A program made the position numbers and the translations under genes. A DNA stretch of 64,000 nucleotides from contig JAGYIG010000004.1 of the NCBI GenBank assembly GCA_018402455.1, positions 1-64,000 on the forward strand. The letters are read 5' to 3'. The stretch is from Opitutaceae bacterium (lineage in GTDB: Bacteria; Verrucomicrobiota; Verrucomicrobiia; Opitutales; Opitutaceae). Below, piece by piece: positions 34,201 to 41,810 of the stretch (the first letter of the stretch is position 1; each line of letters starts with the position of its first letter). The notes under the pieces are model-generated. The model was not told where the DNA came from and made no database searches. It worked only from the letters and a program-made list of their open reading frames with translations.

Positions 34201-34689
34201 CTCGGTTTCAACCATCCGCCCGCGAGGTTCGGGGCCTTCCCCACTGATCCCTACTCCCACACTCCCGGTCACGCCGGCGCGCAACAGCCGGGGATGACCG
34301 GACAGGTGAAGGAGGAGGTGCTCACCCGGCTCGGCGAGCTCGGGGTGACCTTCACCCAGGGAACCGTGCGGTTCGAGCCCACCTTCCTGCGCGCCCGCGA
34401 GTTTCACGCGGCCCCGGTCGACTTCGACTACGTCGGTCTCGACGGCTCACCGCAGTCGATCCGTCTGCCCGCCGCGGGGTTGGCCTTCACCGTGGCCGGG
34501 GTGCCCATCATCTACGAGCGCACTTCGGCCGCGTCGGCCCATACAGTGCACTACAGCGGCACGGCCCCTGGCACCCGCACGGCCGGAACCCACCTCGATG
34601 CCGCCACCAGTCAGGAGCTATTAAAGCGCACCGGGCGCATCCGTCATATCGTGGTCGAGATCGGCGACGAGTTCACGCTGATTGACTGA
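31210..34689 (+). CDS. Large glycoside-phosphorylase-like protein (clan GH-Q candidate)
   Basis: 1159 aa, no signal peptide. The N-terminal third (PPFFINLVSSTDRWMFVASNGALTAGRRDAECALFPY) is a beta-sandwich domain like that of GH94 proteins, and residues 400-900 form the (alpha/alpha)6 part with YEGNWRDIFQNWEVLCLSYPEF and GIWMNTQRPEWNDANNALVG. The E-W-N-D-A-N-N sequence aligns with the WND catalytic Asp of cellobiose and chitobiose phosphorylases. Known large phosphorylases of this clan (GH149, GH161) act on beta-1,3-glucans and have this length, so one of these families is possible; I cannot decide. It follows a symporter and faces a clan GH-A hydrolase, all near a LacI gene, which suggests intracellular phosphorolysis of an imported oligosaccharide. 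Confidence 0.65.
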   Translation: MSTHPLTHPSTTPVDPDQPQGQLCSAFGARCYRISQVHRMPPFFINLVSSTDRWMFVASNGALTAGRRDAECALFPYQTVDRIYDSAGQIGPVTLLGVDTPEGEVMWQPWGPDTDHHPHLVRNLYKSVEGDRLWFEEVREDLGLVFCMSWATTDTHGFIRQCTLRRLGGGTGRVRILDGLRNLLPAGVSQRLQSLSSTLVDAYKTSELAPDSTCAVFALQSQIVDLPKPMEALRASVVWSVGLDDATIALSDRQIPRFRSGAALRPEPRTRGLRGAYLLSATRELPPKETLEWYVVADTNLGHAEVVARRRQSQDPATVAQLQQARVDSTHQLRQLVAGADGCQSSADAITAAHHFANVMFNVMRGGTFTANHHLPVSDFTAHVALHNPAAAARQADFLAGLPDQMERSELLARVVNLEDPDLTRIATSYLPLSFSRRHGDPSRPWNRFSIRLRDSRGERLLAYEGNWRDIFQNWEVLCLSYPEFLDAAIAKFLNASTADGYNPYRITQAGIEWEEPDPEDPWSSIGYWGDHQVVYLLKLLEWSVRLHPRRLAATLRPANFSYADVPYRISGYDELRRDPRNTITFDEVANRRIAARVQRLGADGKLLLSQEERVHHANLTEKLLVQVLVRLTNFIPGGGIWMNTQRPEWNDANNALVGYGVSVVTLGYLRRMLAFVQSAIWPMLGEAPVLVSATVTQLGDAVGETLQRHRARLDQPDFDDASRRALVDELATAGAAYRRELYATGPAAPVAVDAAWLRSLFATATAFVDHSLRANQRPDRLFHAYNLLEFADQPAVLKLQRLPLMLEGQVAVLSSGLLSPAEAVAMLHALRQSDLFRADLHTYLLYPDRELPGFLARNIIPEPAWSSCPLFEAMLTRQDQRLVLRDDNGVAHFQPDLVDAAALEQLLGELSTDESWREWVAESADQVRRIYEEVFHHRAFTGRSGGMFGFEGLGCVYWHMVAKLLLAVQENLIKAQAEASSHVPALVEAYYDVRAGLGFNHPPARFGAFPTDPYSHTPGHAGAQQPGMTGQVKEEVLTRLGELGVTFTQGTVRFEPTFLRAREFHAAPVDFDYVGLDGSPQSIRLPAAGLAFTVAGVPIIYERTSAASAHTVHYSGTAPGTRTAGTHLDAATSQELLKRTGRIRHIVVEIGDEFTLID

Positions 34690-34751
34690 CCCCTTGAAGC
34701 GGCCTCCGGGTCATCCGGGGTAAATTCTTGGGATGACGCGGTTGACTCGGG

Positions 34752-35846
34752 TCAGGCCAACCGGCGTTTCCGCGTCGCGCCTCGCGGAGGTTGGCGGGGC
34801 GCTGCGACCGATCCGCCTGCGATCACCTCACAGTTCAACAAAATGTGTTGCTGGGAATCGAATCGCTTTTGGATGAGATCAAGCAACCGCTTGCCCCCAA
34901 TCACCCCAATCTGGTGAAACGGGATGCCCACGGTGGTGAGCGCCGGCAGCCCTTGCTGGGGTTCCAACCCGTCAAAGCCGGTTACCGAAACGTCCTGGGG
35001 CACCTTCAGGCCCGCTTGATTAAGGGCCTTGATCAAGTCAAAGGCCTGGTGATCCGCCGCACACATCCAAGCCGTCACGCCCGCCTTGGTCTGCTTGATC
35101 ACCTTGGCGTGGGAGTCGGCCAGCGAGACGTGCCGCCGCGGATCCACGTTGATGGCATCCTCGGCGCGCAGGTCCAAACCCCGCGCAGTCATCATTTCCA
35201 CGTAGGCTCCGTAACGACGCAGGGCCCAGCCGGCTTCCACCGGATAACGCCAGGTGAAAAACCCGATGCGTTCGTGCCCCTGGCCGTGCAGGTGTTCGAC
35301 CAGGCGCTCAATGCCCCGGTGGTGATCGACATCGACGCAATCCAGCGGACTTTGCCCATACTGCTCGACCAACGAAACGATGGGGTGCATCTTGCGCAGC
35401 TCGTCGACGATGGTCTGCGGGAAGGGGTAGATCAGCACCACGCCGTCCCACAGGCGCCGCCCCATGGCCACAATCTTGGCGTAAGACGGTTCATTGATGT
35501 GCAAGTCCTCCGGCCGCACGAAGTGCAGGTCGAGTCTGACATTCTGCACCCGCGCAAGTTCGGACAACCCATTCAACAGTTCCTGGCCGGGATTGCCGTA
35601 ATCCGTGCGTTCGAAGCTGGGGAGATCGACGCAGATCAGGACCCCCAGAGTGGTGGATGTGCGGCGGCGCTGATGCGAGGCCGGCTCCCGCTTCTCCGCG
35701 TGACTGTAGCCGAGCTGAGAAGCCAGGGCAAAAACCTTGCCGCGGGTGGTCGGGTTGATGCCCGGATGGTTGGTGAAACATCGGGACACCGTGGCGCGGG
35801 AAATGCCCAATTCCTCCGCGATAAACTGTTGATTGATTTTAGCCAT
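34752..35846 (-). CDS. LacI-family transcriptional regulator
   Basis: 364 aa. The N-terminal helix-turn-helix is MAKINQQFIAEELGISRATVSRCFTNHPGINPTTRGKV, then the hinge helix region ASQLGYSHAEK. The C-terminal sugar-binding domain has TLGVLICVDLP, DVDHHRGIERLVEHLHGQGHERIGFF and SVTGFDGLEPQQGLPALTTVGIPF. The start is placed at 35846, since longer frames (to 35936) run into the operator at 35920-35935. It is divergent from the clan GH-A hydrolase at 35980 and should repress itself and the neighbouring operons until the oligosaccharide is present. Confidence 0.93.
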   Translation of the reverse strand: MAKINQQFIAEELGISRATVSRCFTNHPGINPTTRGKVFALASQLGYSHAEKREPASHQRRRTSTTLGVLICVDLPSFERTDYGNPGQELLNGLSELARVQNVRLDLHFVRPEDLHINEPSYAKIVAMGRRLWDGVVLIYPFPQTIVDELRKMHPIVSLVEQYGQSPLDCVDVDHHRGIERLVEHLHGQGHERIGFFTWRYPVEAGWALRRYGAYVEMMTARGLDLRAEDAINVDPRRHVSLADSHAKVIKQTKAGVTAWMCAADHQAFDLIKALNQAGLKVPQDVSVTGFDGLEPQQGLPALTTVGIPFHQIGVIGGKRLLDLIQKRFDSQQHILLNCEVIAGGSVAAPRQPPRGATRKRRLA

Positions 35847-35919
35847 GACCAGGAGTCCGCGAAGCCGAGACGGGACCAAGGTTTCATACAGTCCCATCGT
35901 TTTCCTCAATGCAATTTTT

Positions 35920-35935
35920 AATGCAACTTTATGCA
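35920..35935. promoter_or_regulatory. Putative LacI operator in the divergent lacI/hydrolase promoter
   Basis: atgcaactttatgcat is a near-perfect ATGCA-N6-TGCAT palindrome. A further half-site pair ATGCAATTTTTAATGCA overlaps on its left (35909-35925). It lies between the LacI gene (start 35846) and the hydrolase gene (start 35980), the normal position for autoregulation. Related sites are at 29683 and 40706. Confidence 0.65.
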
Positions 35936-35979
35936 TCTAATTCCTTTACCGCACTCGGTTCGAGCTCCAGAAATAGACA

Positions 35980-37248
35980 GTGAAAACCCGTGATTTTGGT
36001 TATGCAATTAATGCCACGGCCGAGGCTGATACCGAGCCGGGGGTGCGGCTGCATCAGGATCCCGGCGGGCGCTGGGAGTTGCACCGCGACGGCCTCCGCT
36101 ACGAGGTTCGCGGGGCGGGCGGTCATGAGCATCTTGAGCTCCTGCGTGAACTGGGCGGCAACACGCTGCGGACCTGGAGCACGGAGCCCTTGGAGGCGGA
36201 GGTGAACGGCGAAAAGCTTTTGGACCAGGCCCACCGGCTGGGGCTCAGCGCCATGGTGGGCATCTGGCTGGCACATCCCCGGCATGGCGCCGACTACGGC
36301 GATCCACACTTCCTGCAAACTCAACGCCAACGGGTGCGCGAATCGGTGCGGCACTACCGCGACCATCCAGCCGTCCTAATGTGGGGTCTCGGCAACGAGA
36401 TGGAGGAATCCGGCGAGGATCTGCGGGTCTGGCGCGAACTCGAGGTGCTGGCCCAGATCGTCAAGGCTGAGGACCCTCACCATCCGATTTGCACCGCCAT
36501 CGCGGGGACGGACCATGAAAAGGTGGCCAAAATCAAGGCGTATTACCCCTCCTTGGACATCCTCGGCATCAACATCTACGGCGGCGCGCGCACGGTCGTT
36601 CACGCGCTGGCCGAACAAGACTGGACCGGCCCCTACCTGTTGACTGAGTTCGGCCCGGCGGGACATTGGGAAGTCCCTGCCACCTCGTGGGGCGCGCCCA
36701 TCGAACCGTCCGCCGCCGCCAAGGCCTCGGCCTATGCCGCCGCCCACTCCTTCCACTGCTCCGCGGCATCAGGGCAATGTCTGGGCACCTTCAGTTTTCT
36801 TTGGGGCCACAAACAGGAAACCACCGCGACGTGGTTCGGCATGTTTTTGGCCACCGGCGAAAAAACCCCGGCCGTGGACGCGATGCGTCGACTCTGGACG
36901 GGCGAAGAACCCGCCTACCCCGCTCCGGTGCTGCACGAGTTGCAGGCGGACTTTCGGGAAGCGTCCGTGACGGCGGGGAGCGAACATGAGGTGCGCGCCG
37001 AACTCGATGCCGACGATTTGACCGACCTGACCTTTGAGTGGCAGGTGGTCGCCGAGACCCATGATCGACGCTCTGGGGGCGATGCCGAGGAGGCGCCTCC
37101 TGTGATTCCCGGCTGCGTCAGCCAAGACCGCGGGAACCGCGTTCGTATTCGAATACCCGATACACCCGGCGCCTACCGGGTTTTCCTCTACGTCAGGAAC
37201 GGCAAGGGTGGCGGAGCCGGGGGAAATTTCCCGTTTTATGCCGAGTAA
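35980..37248 (+). CDS. Clan GH-A glycoside hydrolase with a C-terminal Ig-like domain
   Basis: 422 aa, no signal peptide. The (beta/alpha)8 part shows HPAVLMWGLGNEMEESGE with acid/base Glu140 (the NE motif) and GPYLLTEFGP with nucleophile Glu223. Residues 330-422 form a beta-sandwich ending in GAYRVFLYVRNGKGGGAGGNFPF. The length and two-domain layout agree with GH158 endo-beta-1,3-glucanases as well as with GH2- or GH5-like TIM-barrel proteins; family membership is not decided. As a cytosolic enzyme in a LacI-controlled cluster it should act on imported oligosaccharides. It starts 45 bases after the operator. Confidence 0.78.
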   Translation: MKTRDFGYAINATAEADTEPGVRLHQDPGGRWELHRDGLRYEVRGAGGHEHLELLRELGGNTLRTWSTEPLEAEVNGEKLLDQAHRLGLSAMVGIWLAHPRHGADYGDPHFLQTQRQRVRESVRHYRDHPAVLMWGLGNEMEESGEDLRVWRELEVLAQIVKAEDPHHPICTAIAGTDHEKVAKIKAYYPSLDILGINIYGGARTVVHALAEQDWTGPYLLTEFGPAGHWEVPATSWGAPIEPSAAAKASAYAAAHSFHCSAASGQCLGTFSFLWGHKQETTATWFGMFLATGEKTPAVDAMRRLWTGEEPAYPAPVLHELQADFREASVTAGSEHEVRAELDADDLTDLTFEWQVVAETHDRRSGGDAEEAPPVIPGCVSQDRGNRVRIRIPDTPGAYRVFLYVRNGKGGGAGGNFPFYAE

Positions 37249-37690
37249 GGCAGGCGGGGCCTCGGCTTCCCCTCGTAGGAGCGTTGCTTGAAGACGCCCG
37301 CCACCGGCCTCGCCGGCCAATCCTTCCGCGCCACTCCGCTGCTCGGCGCGCTCGGGCGAGCACGCCCTACCTCTATTCCGATCGCTCCACTCCACCGCAC
37401 CGGGGTCAGCGCCCCCGGCTACAACCGACTCGATCCCTTTTTCGCGCACGATGCACCCAAACCAATCGAAAACGAACCGTACCTCGGCTGTTCGTAGCCA
37501 ACCGCGTGCACACTCCACCGCCCCGGTAGATCATCCCGCTTTACCCACCGGATGAACAGACGAACCCGATGAACAAAACCGAACAGCCCCAACCCTAGCA
37601 CATTTTGAGCAACAAGGGGCGGCGCTTGACGCCGCCTGCCACCGGCCTCGCCGCCCATTCTCCCGCTCCATTTTACGGCCCGCGGCCCCA
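37249..37690. other. Intergenic stretch with small palindromes, no gene seen
   Basis: The 442 bases between the hydrolase gene and the TonB terminator have no frame with coding character. They hold a GC hairpin of the form ggcggcg-cttga-cgccgcc near 37620-37642, a related form of which occurs at 50163-50181, and a stretch about 37318-37426 (cactccgctgctcggcgcgc, cccccggctacaacc) with echoes at 58966-59000 and 17880-17911. These look like remnants of small dispersed elements. Confidence 0.4.
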
Positions 37691-37724
37691 ACAAAAAACC
37701 CGGTCTGCCGAAGCAGACCGGGTT
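37691..37724 (-). terminator. Rho-independent terminator of the TonB receptor gene
   Basis: On the minus strand, aacccggtctgc (37713-37724) pairs with gcagaccgggtt (37697-37708) over a TTCG loop and is followed by a run of T (the A-run at 37693-37698 on the plus strand). It lies 27 bases after the receptor stop codon. The UUCG-type tetraloop makes it very stable. Confidence 0.85.
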
Positions 37725-37750
37725 GGAAACTATCGGCCTACAGATGCCGG

Positions 37751-40618
37751 TTAGAATACCATACCAAATTCGAGGCGGGCCGAGATCCCCCCGGCGAACC
37801 CGAGACCGTACGCGTCTTTGTCGTCGAGCAGGTTGTTCACGTTGAGCTGGATGCGGCTGTCCCGCTCCATCCACCGGAAGTTGTAGCTCATCATCATATC
37901 GATGTTGATCCGGGGATCGGTGTAGAGGGCGATCGGGTTGCCGTTCGCGTCCACCTGCAACTGACCAGAGCCATCGGTGCGCGCACTGATGAATTCGCGT
38001 TCGGATTCGTACTGTCCGCCGAGGCCAAAGGTCAGGCCAGCGAGCGGTCCGTCGGGATTGAACTTGTAGGTGCCCCAGAAGGCGGCGGCATCTTCCGGAG
38101 TATCATCATCCGAACCGATCCCGAGATACCCTGCCCCCAGCCAGGTGGAGGAATCGTAGGGTGCCCCATAGGCTTCTTCGAGCGAGAAGCCACTGAGACC
38201 CCAGCTGCCGTCCGGGAAGTACCAGTTGGCCCAACGGTCCTCCTCGGCGGGATGCTTGGGAAACGTACCCACGTTGAGGGTCCGACGCTCCAAGTGCGAG
38301 TAGGTGAAGAGCAGTTGGAACTGATCGGTTGGGGTCCAGAGCAACTGCAGATCGTAGCCCTTGGACTCGTCGTCGCCGCTGGAGTAGGCAGTGTAGGTGC
38401 CCCGGTCGCCTGCGGCCCGGTCCATGGTGGCGATGTTCACGTTGGGATCCTCGATATCAAAATACCACCCGGGCCAGCCCTGGCCGGCTGCCACGTTGGC
38501 GTAAACCTTGTCCATGTAGGCCGCACCAGCGCTGTTCGACGCGTTGAGATACCATTTGCCGTCCTGCTGGAAGGCGGCACCCGCCGCCTTGGCCGCATTC
38601 CACTCGGCCACCGCGTTCTGCTGCGCCAACGACCAGTCCGCATTACCCGGCTCCGGATTCGCCCCTTGCACCAAGTAGGTGATCGGCTTGGAGGGATCGA
38701 ACTGGTTTTTCGCCGGAGCGGGTGACCACCAATAGAAGTAGGGCGTGCCCGTGCGCTCGATCTTGAAGCCGGAAATGGTGCCGGAGAGCTTGCCGTTGAA
38801 GAGGTCAAGTTTCACGCCATACTCCTCGCTCTTCGCCAGGGTCGCGTCGATGGGGTTGCCGAACCCATCGCGCAAGCCCTCGAAGTTGGGCACGAGACCT
38901 TCGGCGGATAGCGCGAAGACGGACAAAGCCCGCGTGACTTGGAAGCTGGCGCCGTATTGTGAGGTGTTCTTGCTCTGCTCATCGCGATCCACCGTATTGC
39001 TGGCGGCGGGATTGAGGGCATCGATCGTGCCGACGCGGTTGTCGTTGGTGTCCCGACGCATACCGGCCACAATGGTCAAACGATCATCGAGCCAAGTGCC
39101 TTGGTAGACCCCGTAGAGACCTTCATTCCATGCCTCGTTGCGGGTGTCATTGAGACGACCCATCGGCGCATCGGGGGAACCGTCCCCTTGGGTACCGTAG
39201 CGGATGTAGGCAGAATTGGCGGGATTGCGGTAGTTGTTCACCCCTGGCAGGGTCCGGTCGAGGCGGACATTCTTGTCGGAGTATTCATCCGAATAACCCG
39301 CGAGGAGGTTATGGTTCATGCCGAACCACTTCGAATCACCCAACGTGTCGAAGTTGTAGGTCAGCTCCGCTCGAATCTGCTCCCGGTCATTGGTTTCGTA
39401 GTAGTCGCTCCAGTTGTATTGGAAAGTCACGTTGCTGAGCGTGCCGCCTTGAAAGGCGAGGTCATCCGGGGAGAGGGCAGAGACGTTGACCGTGCCGCGT
39501 TGAGACTCCGGACCGACTCCTACTTGGAGCGCTCCACCCACGTCCAAGCCCTTGAACCGGGAGAACGAGCTGTTGTAACCGGCGGTGAAGTAGAGGTTAT
39601 CGGCCAGCTTCTGGTCGATCTTAACGAGCAAGTTGCTCGCCTTGGAGTTGACGAACGTGTCGGGACCCGACCAGCGGAACGTGCGTCGTTGCTTGCCGTC
39701 AAACTCGAGCCAACCGGCGCGTTCGAGGCGGTCCTGTTGATCCGCGGGCACATCGGCCCGGGCGCGCACCGTTTGGAAACCGGTACCGGAAACCTCTTCT
39801 TCGCCATATTCACCATCGATGGTGATGAGGGTGTTTTCCCAGGGCTTTAAGGTGAAGACCGGCGCGATGAAGTATTTGTCCGATTCGAAGATCTCGGTGT
39901 AGTTGCCGTTGGTCTGCCAGGCTCCCGTCATGCGAAAACCATACTTGGGATTGTTGTCGAAGGAGATGTTGGTGTCGAACGCCGCGCGGTAGTAACCGTC
40001 CGTGCCGGCGCCCACCGAGACCTCATGGCGATCTTCATCGAGCGGCCGCTTGGGCATGTAGTTTACGATGCCACCGAAATTACCAATGCCGTAGAGCAAC
40101 GCGGCCGGACCCCGAATCACTTCGATGCGGCCGATGTTGGCGGAGTCCGTCGCGTGTTGCCGACGAAACCCATCGCGCAACACGGAGTCGGTGATGAACC
40201 CGCGCATCTTGACCGTGGTCTGCGTTTTGGCCGCCGTCGCGCCTTCGTTGTTATGGACGCCACCTTCATTGACAAAGGTGTTGCCCTGGCCGGCATCATT
40301 CTGGGACTCGAGGATGATACCCGCACTGTAGCGGAGGGATTCGCGCAGGTCGGTCGAGCCCGTGTCTTTCACAAACTCTTCCGTGATCACCTCGATAGGC
40401 ATGGGAATGTCTTTAATCAAGGTATCCAAGCGGGAGCCGGTCACAGAGTTCGTCGCTTTGTAGCCGCTGTCCTGCGTGGTATCGACCATGAAGGGGGAAA
40501 GCTCGATCACGTCTTCTTCAACTTCAGGCACGGCATCATTCTGCTGCGCAGAAAGCACCGGGGCCAGCAACAGGCTGGCAGTCGCCACCAAATGGCGGGG
40601 TTTCCAAGGGGAGTTCAT
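37751..40618 (-). CDS. TonB-dependent outer-membrane receptor
   Basis: 955 aa. The signal peptide ends at VLSAQQ. The plug domain carries VIELSPFMVDTTQDSGYKATNSVTGSRLDTLIKDIPM, the N-terminal form frequent in Opitutaceae, then STDLRESLRYSAGI and IEVIRGPAALLYGIGNFGGIVNYMPKRP. The barrel follows and ends in the aromatic LEFGMVF. It imports a large substrate, here probably an oligosaccharide, across the outer membrane with TonB energy. It is expressed alone, from a promoter with a LacI-type operator, and ends in a strong terminator. A siderophore function is possible but the shared operator argues for a carbohydrate. Confidence 0.93.
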   Translation of the reverse strand: MNSPWKPRHLVATASLLLAPVLSAQQNDAVPEVEEDVIELSPFMVDTTQDSGYKATNSVTGSRLDTLIKDIPMPIEVITEEFVKDTGSTDLRESLRYSAGIILESQNDAGQGNTFVNEGGVHNNEGATAAKTQTTVKMRGFITDSVLRDGFRRQHATDSANIGRIEVIRGPAALLYGIGNFGGIVNYMPKRPLDEDRHEVSVGAGTDGYYRAAFDTNISFDNNPKYGFRMTGAWQTNGNYTEIFESDKYFIAPVFTLKPWENTLITIDGEYGEEEVSGTGFQTVRARADVPADQQDRLERAGWLEFDGKQRRTFRWSGPDTFVNSKASNLLVKIDQKLADNLYFTAGYNSSFSRFKGLDVGGALQVGVGPESQRGTVNVSALSPDDLAFQGGTLSNVTFQYNWSDYYETNDREQIRAELTYNFDTLGDSKWFGMNHNLLAGYSDEYSDKNVRLDRTLPGVNNYRNPANSAYIRYGTQGDGSPDAPMGRLNDTRNEAWNEGLYGVYQGTWLDDRLTIVAGMRRDTNDNRVGTIDALNPAASNTVDRDEQSKNTSQYGASFQVTRALSVFALSAEGLVPNFEGLRDGFGNPIDATLAKSEEYGVKLDLFNGKLSGTISGFKIERTGTPYFYWWSPAPAKNQFDPSKPITYLVQGANPEPGNADWSLAQQNAVAEWNAAKAAGAAFQQDGKWYLNASNSAGAAYMDKVYANVAAGQGWPGWYFDIEDPNVNIATMDRAAGDRGTYTAYSSGDDESKGYDLQLLWTPTDQFQLLFTYSHLERRTLNVGTFPKHPAEEDRWANWYFPDGSWGLSGFSLEEAYGAPYDSSTWLGAGYLGIGSDDDTPEDAAAFWGTYKFNPDGPLAGLTFGLGGQYESEREFISARTDGSGQLQVDANGNPIALYTDPRINIDMMMSYNFRWMERDSRIQLNVNNLLDDKDAYGLGFAGGISARLEFGMVF

Positions 40619-40705
40619 TGGGTATGGTCTAGGGTTTGTGGAAACGATCTAAGGGGACTGATCGATTCGTTTGTTGCATAGATGTGCATGATTTCCGTTC
40701 AGTCA

Positions 40706-40721
40706 ATGCAATTTTATGCAC
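40706..40721. promoter_or_regulatory. Putative LacI operator upstream of the TonB receptor
   Basis: atgcaattttatgcac is an ATGCA-N6-TGCA inverted repeat, 88 bases upstream of the receptor ATG at 40618. A second pair of half-sites (ttgcatagatgtgcat, 40674-40689) lies between it and the gene. The same region is upstream of the plus-strand ABC transporter (start 40849), which may also be affected. Confidence 0.6.
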
Positions 40722-40848
40722 ACTATTGTAATTTTTTAAGGTCGGCCCGAACCCCGGGGCGGGCTTCTCGGGCTGGGCAACGTTCAATGCGGCGGGGCGC
40801 AGCGCGCTTGCGGCGCCCTCTTTCTAGGCTCAACTTCAAGCTCTCGGT

Positions 40849-41805
40849 ATGCCCTCCCCCACCCCTACTCTCCGCTCCTGCCTTGGCTGGACACTAGCCG
40901 CTGGCGCACTCCTGTTTTCCGGCTGTGGTGCCTCTTCCGATTCGGCATCAGCCGAACCCGACCGGCCCGAGGTGGCGCTGGTAATGAAGTCCCTGGCCAA
41001 CGAGTTCTTCAAAACCATGGCCGACGGAGCCGTCGCCCATCAGGCGGCCCAAGCCGACCGCTACGACCTGATTGTGAACGGCATTAAAAACGAGACCGAC
41101 CTCGCCCAGCAGGTGAACCTCGTCGAACAAATGGTGGCGCGTGGCGTTGATGCCATGGTGATCGCTCCTGCCGATTCCAAGGCCCTTATCCCCGCCCTGC
41201 AGCGGGCTCAGGCGGCCGGGGTGTTGGTCATCAACATCGACAACCGACTGGATGCCACTGCCCTCGCCCAAGCCGGGCTCACCATCCCGTTTGTGGGCCC
41301 GGACAACCGGGCGGGCGCCCGGGCCGTGGGCGAGGTGCTCGCCGCCGAGCTCCCGGCGGGCGCTCCGGTCGCGATCATTGAGGGCGTGCCCACGGCCTTC
41401 AATGGCCAGCAGCGTCGGGCCGGATTCGAGGACGCGATGCGGGCCGCCGGCATGGAGATTGTGGGGGTGCAAGCCGGCAACTGGGAACTCGCCAAAGCCA
41501 ACACCATCGCCAGCGCGATGCTCACGCGCCACCCCCAGCTCGCCGCCATCCTTTGCGCCAACGACAGCATGGCGCTTGGCGCCGTCGCGGCCGTCACCGC
41601 CGCGGGCCGCCCGGAGGTGAAAATCGTGGGCTTCGACAACATCAGCGCCGTCCAACCCTTGCTGGCCGATGGCCGGATTCTGGCCACCGCAGATCAGCAT
41701 GCGGGCGACCTGGCCGTGTTTGGCATCGAAGCCGCCCTGCGGATTCTATCCGGCGAGGCGGCTCCCGCCGATCGCACCACGACCGTCGATGTGATCACGC
41801 CTTAA
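40849..41805 (+). CDS. Ribose-type sugar ABC transporter, substrate-binding lipoprotein
   Basis: 318 aa. A lipobox (LLFSGCG) follows a hydrophobic leader. The mature protein is a periplasmic-binding protein I fold: VALVMKSLANEFFKTMADGA, QVNLVEQMVARGVDAMVIAPADSKAL, GVLVINIDNRLD, FVGPDNRAGARAVGEVLA and VKIVGFDNISAVQPLL. These are the hallmarks of RbsB-like proteins that bind monosaccharides or related cyclic ligands. The ATPase gene starts five bases after its stop. Confidence 0.92.
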   Translation: MPSPTPTLRSCLGWTLAAGALLFSGCGASSDSASAEPDRPEVALVMKSLANEFFKTMADGAVAHQAAQADRYDLIVNGIKNETDLAQQVNLVEQMVARGVDAMVIAPADSKALIPALQRAQAAGVLVINIDNRLDATALAQAGLTIPFVGPDNRAGARAVGEVLAAELPAGAPVAIIEGVPTAFNGQQRRAGFEDAMRAAGMEIVGVQAGNWELAKANTIASAMLTRHPQLAAILCANDSMALGAVAAVTAAGRPEVKIVGFDNISAVQPLLADGRILATADQHAGDLAVFGIEAALRILSGEAAPADRTTTVDVITP

Positions 41806-41810
41806 GTGCA

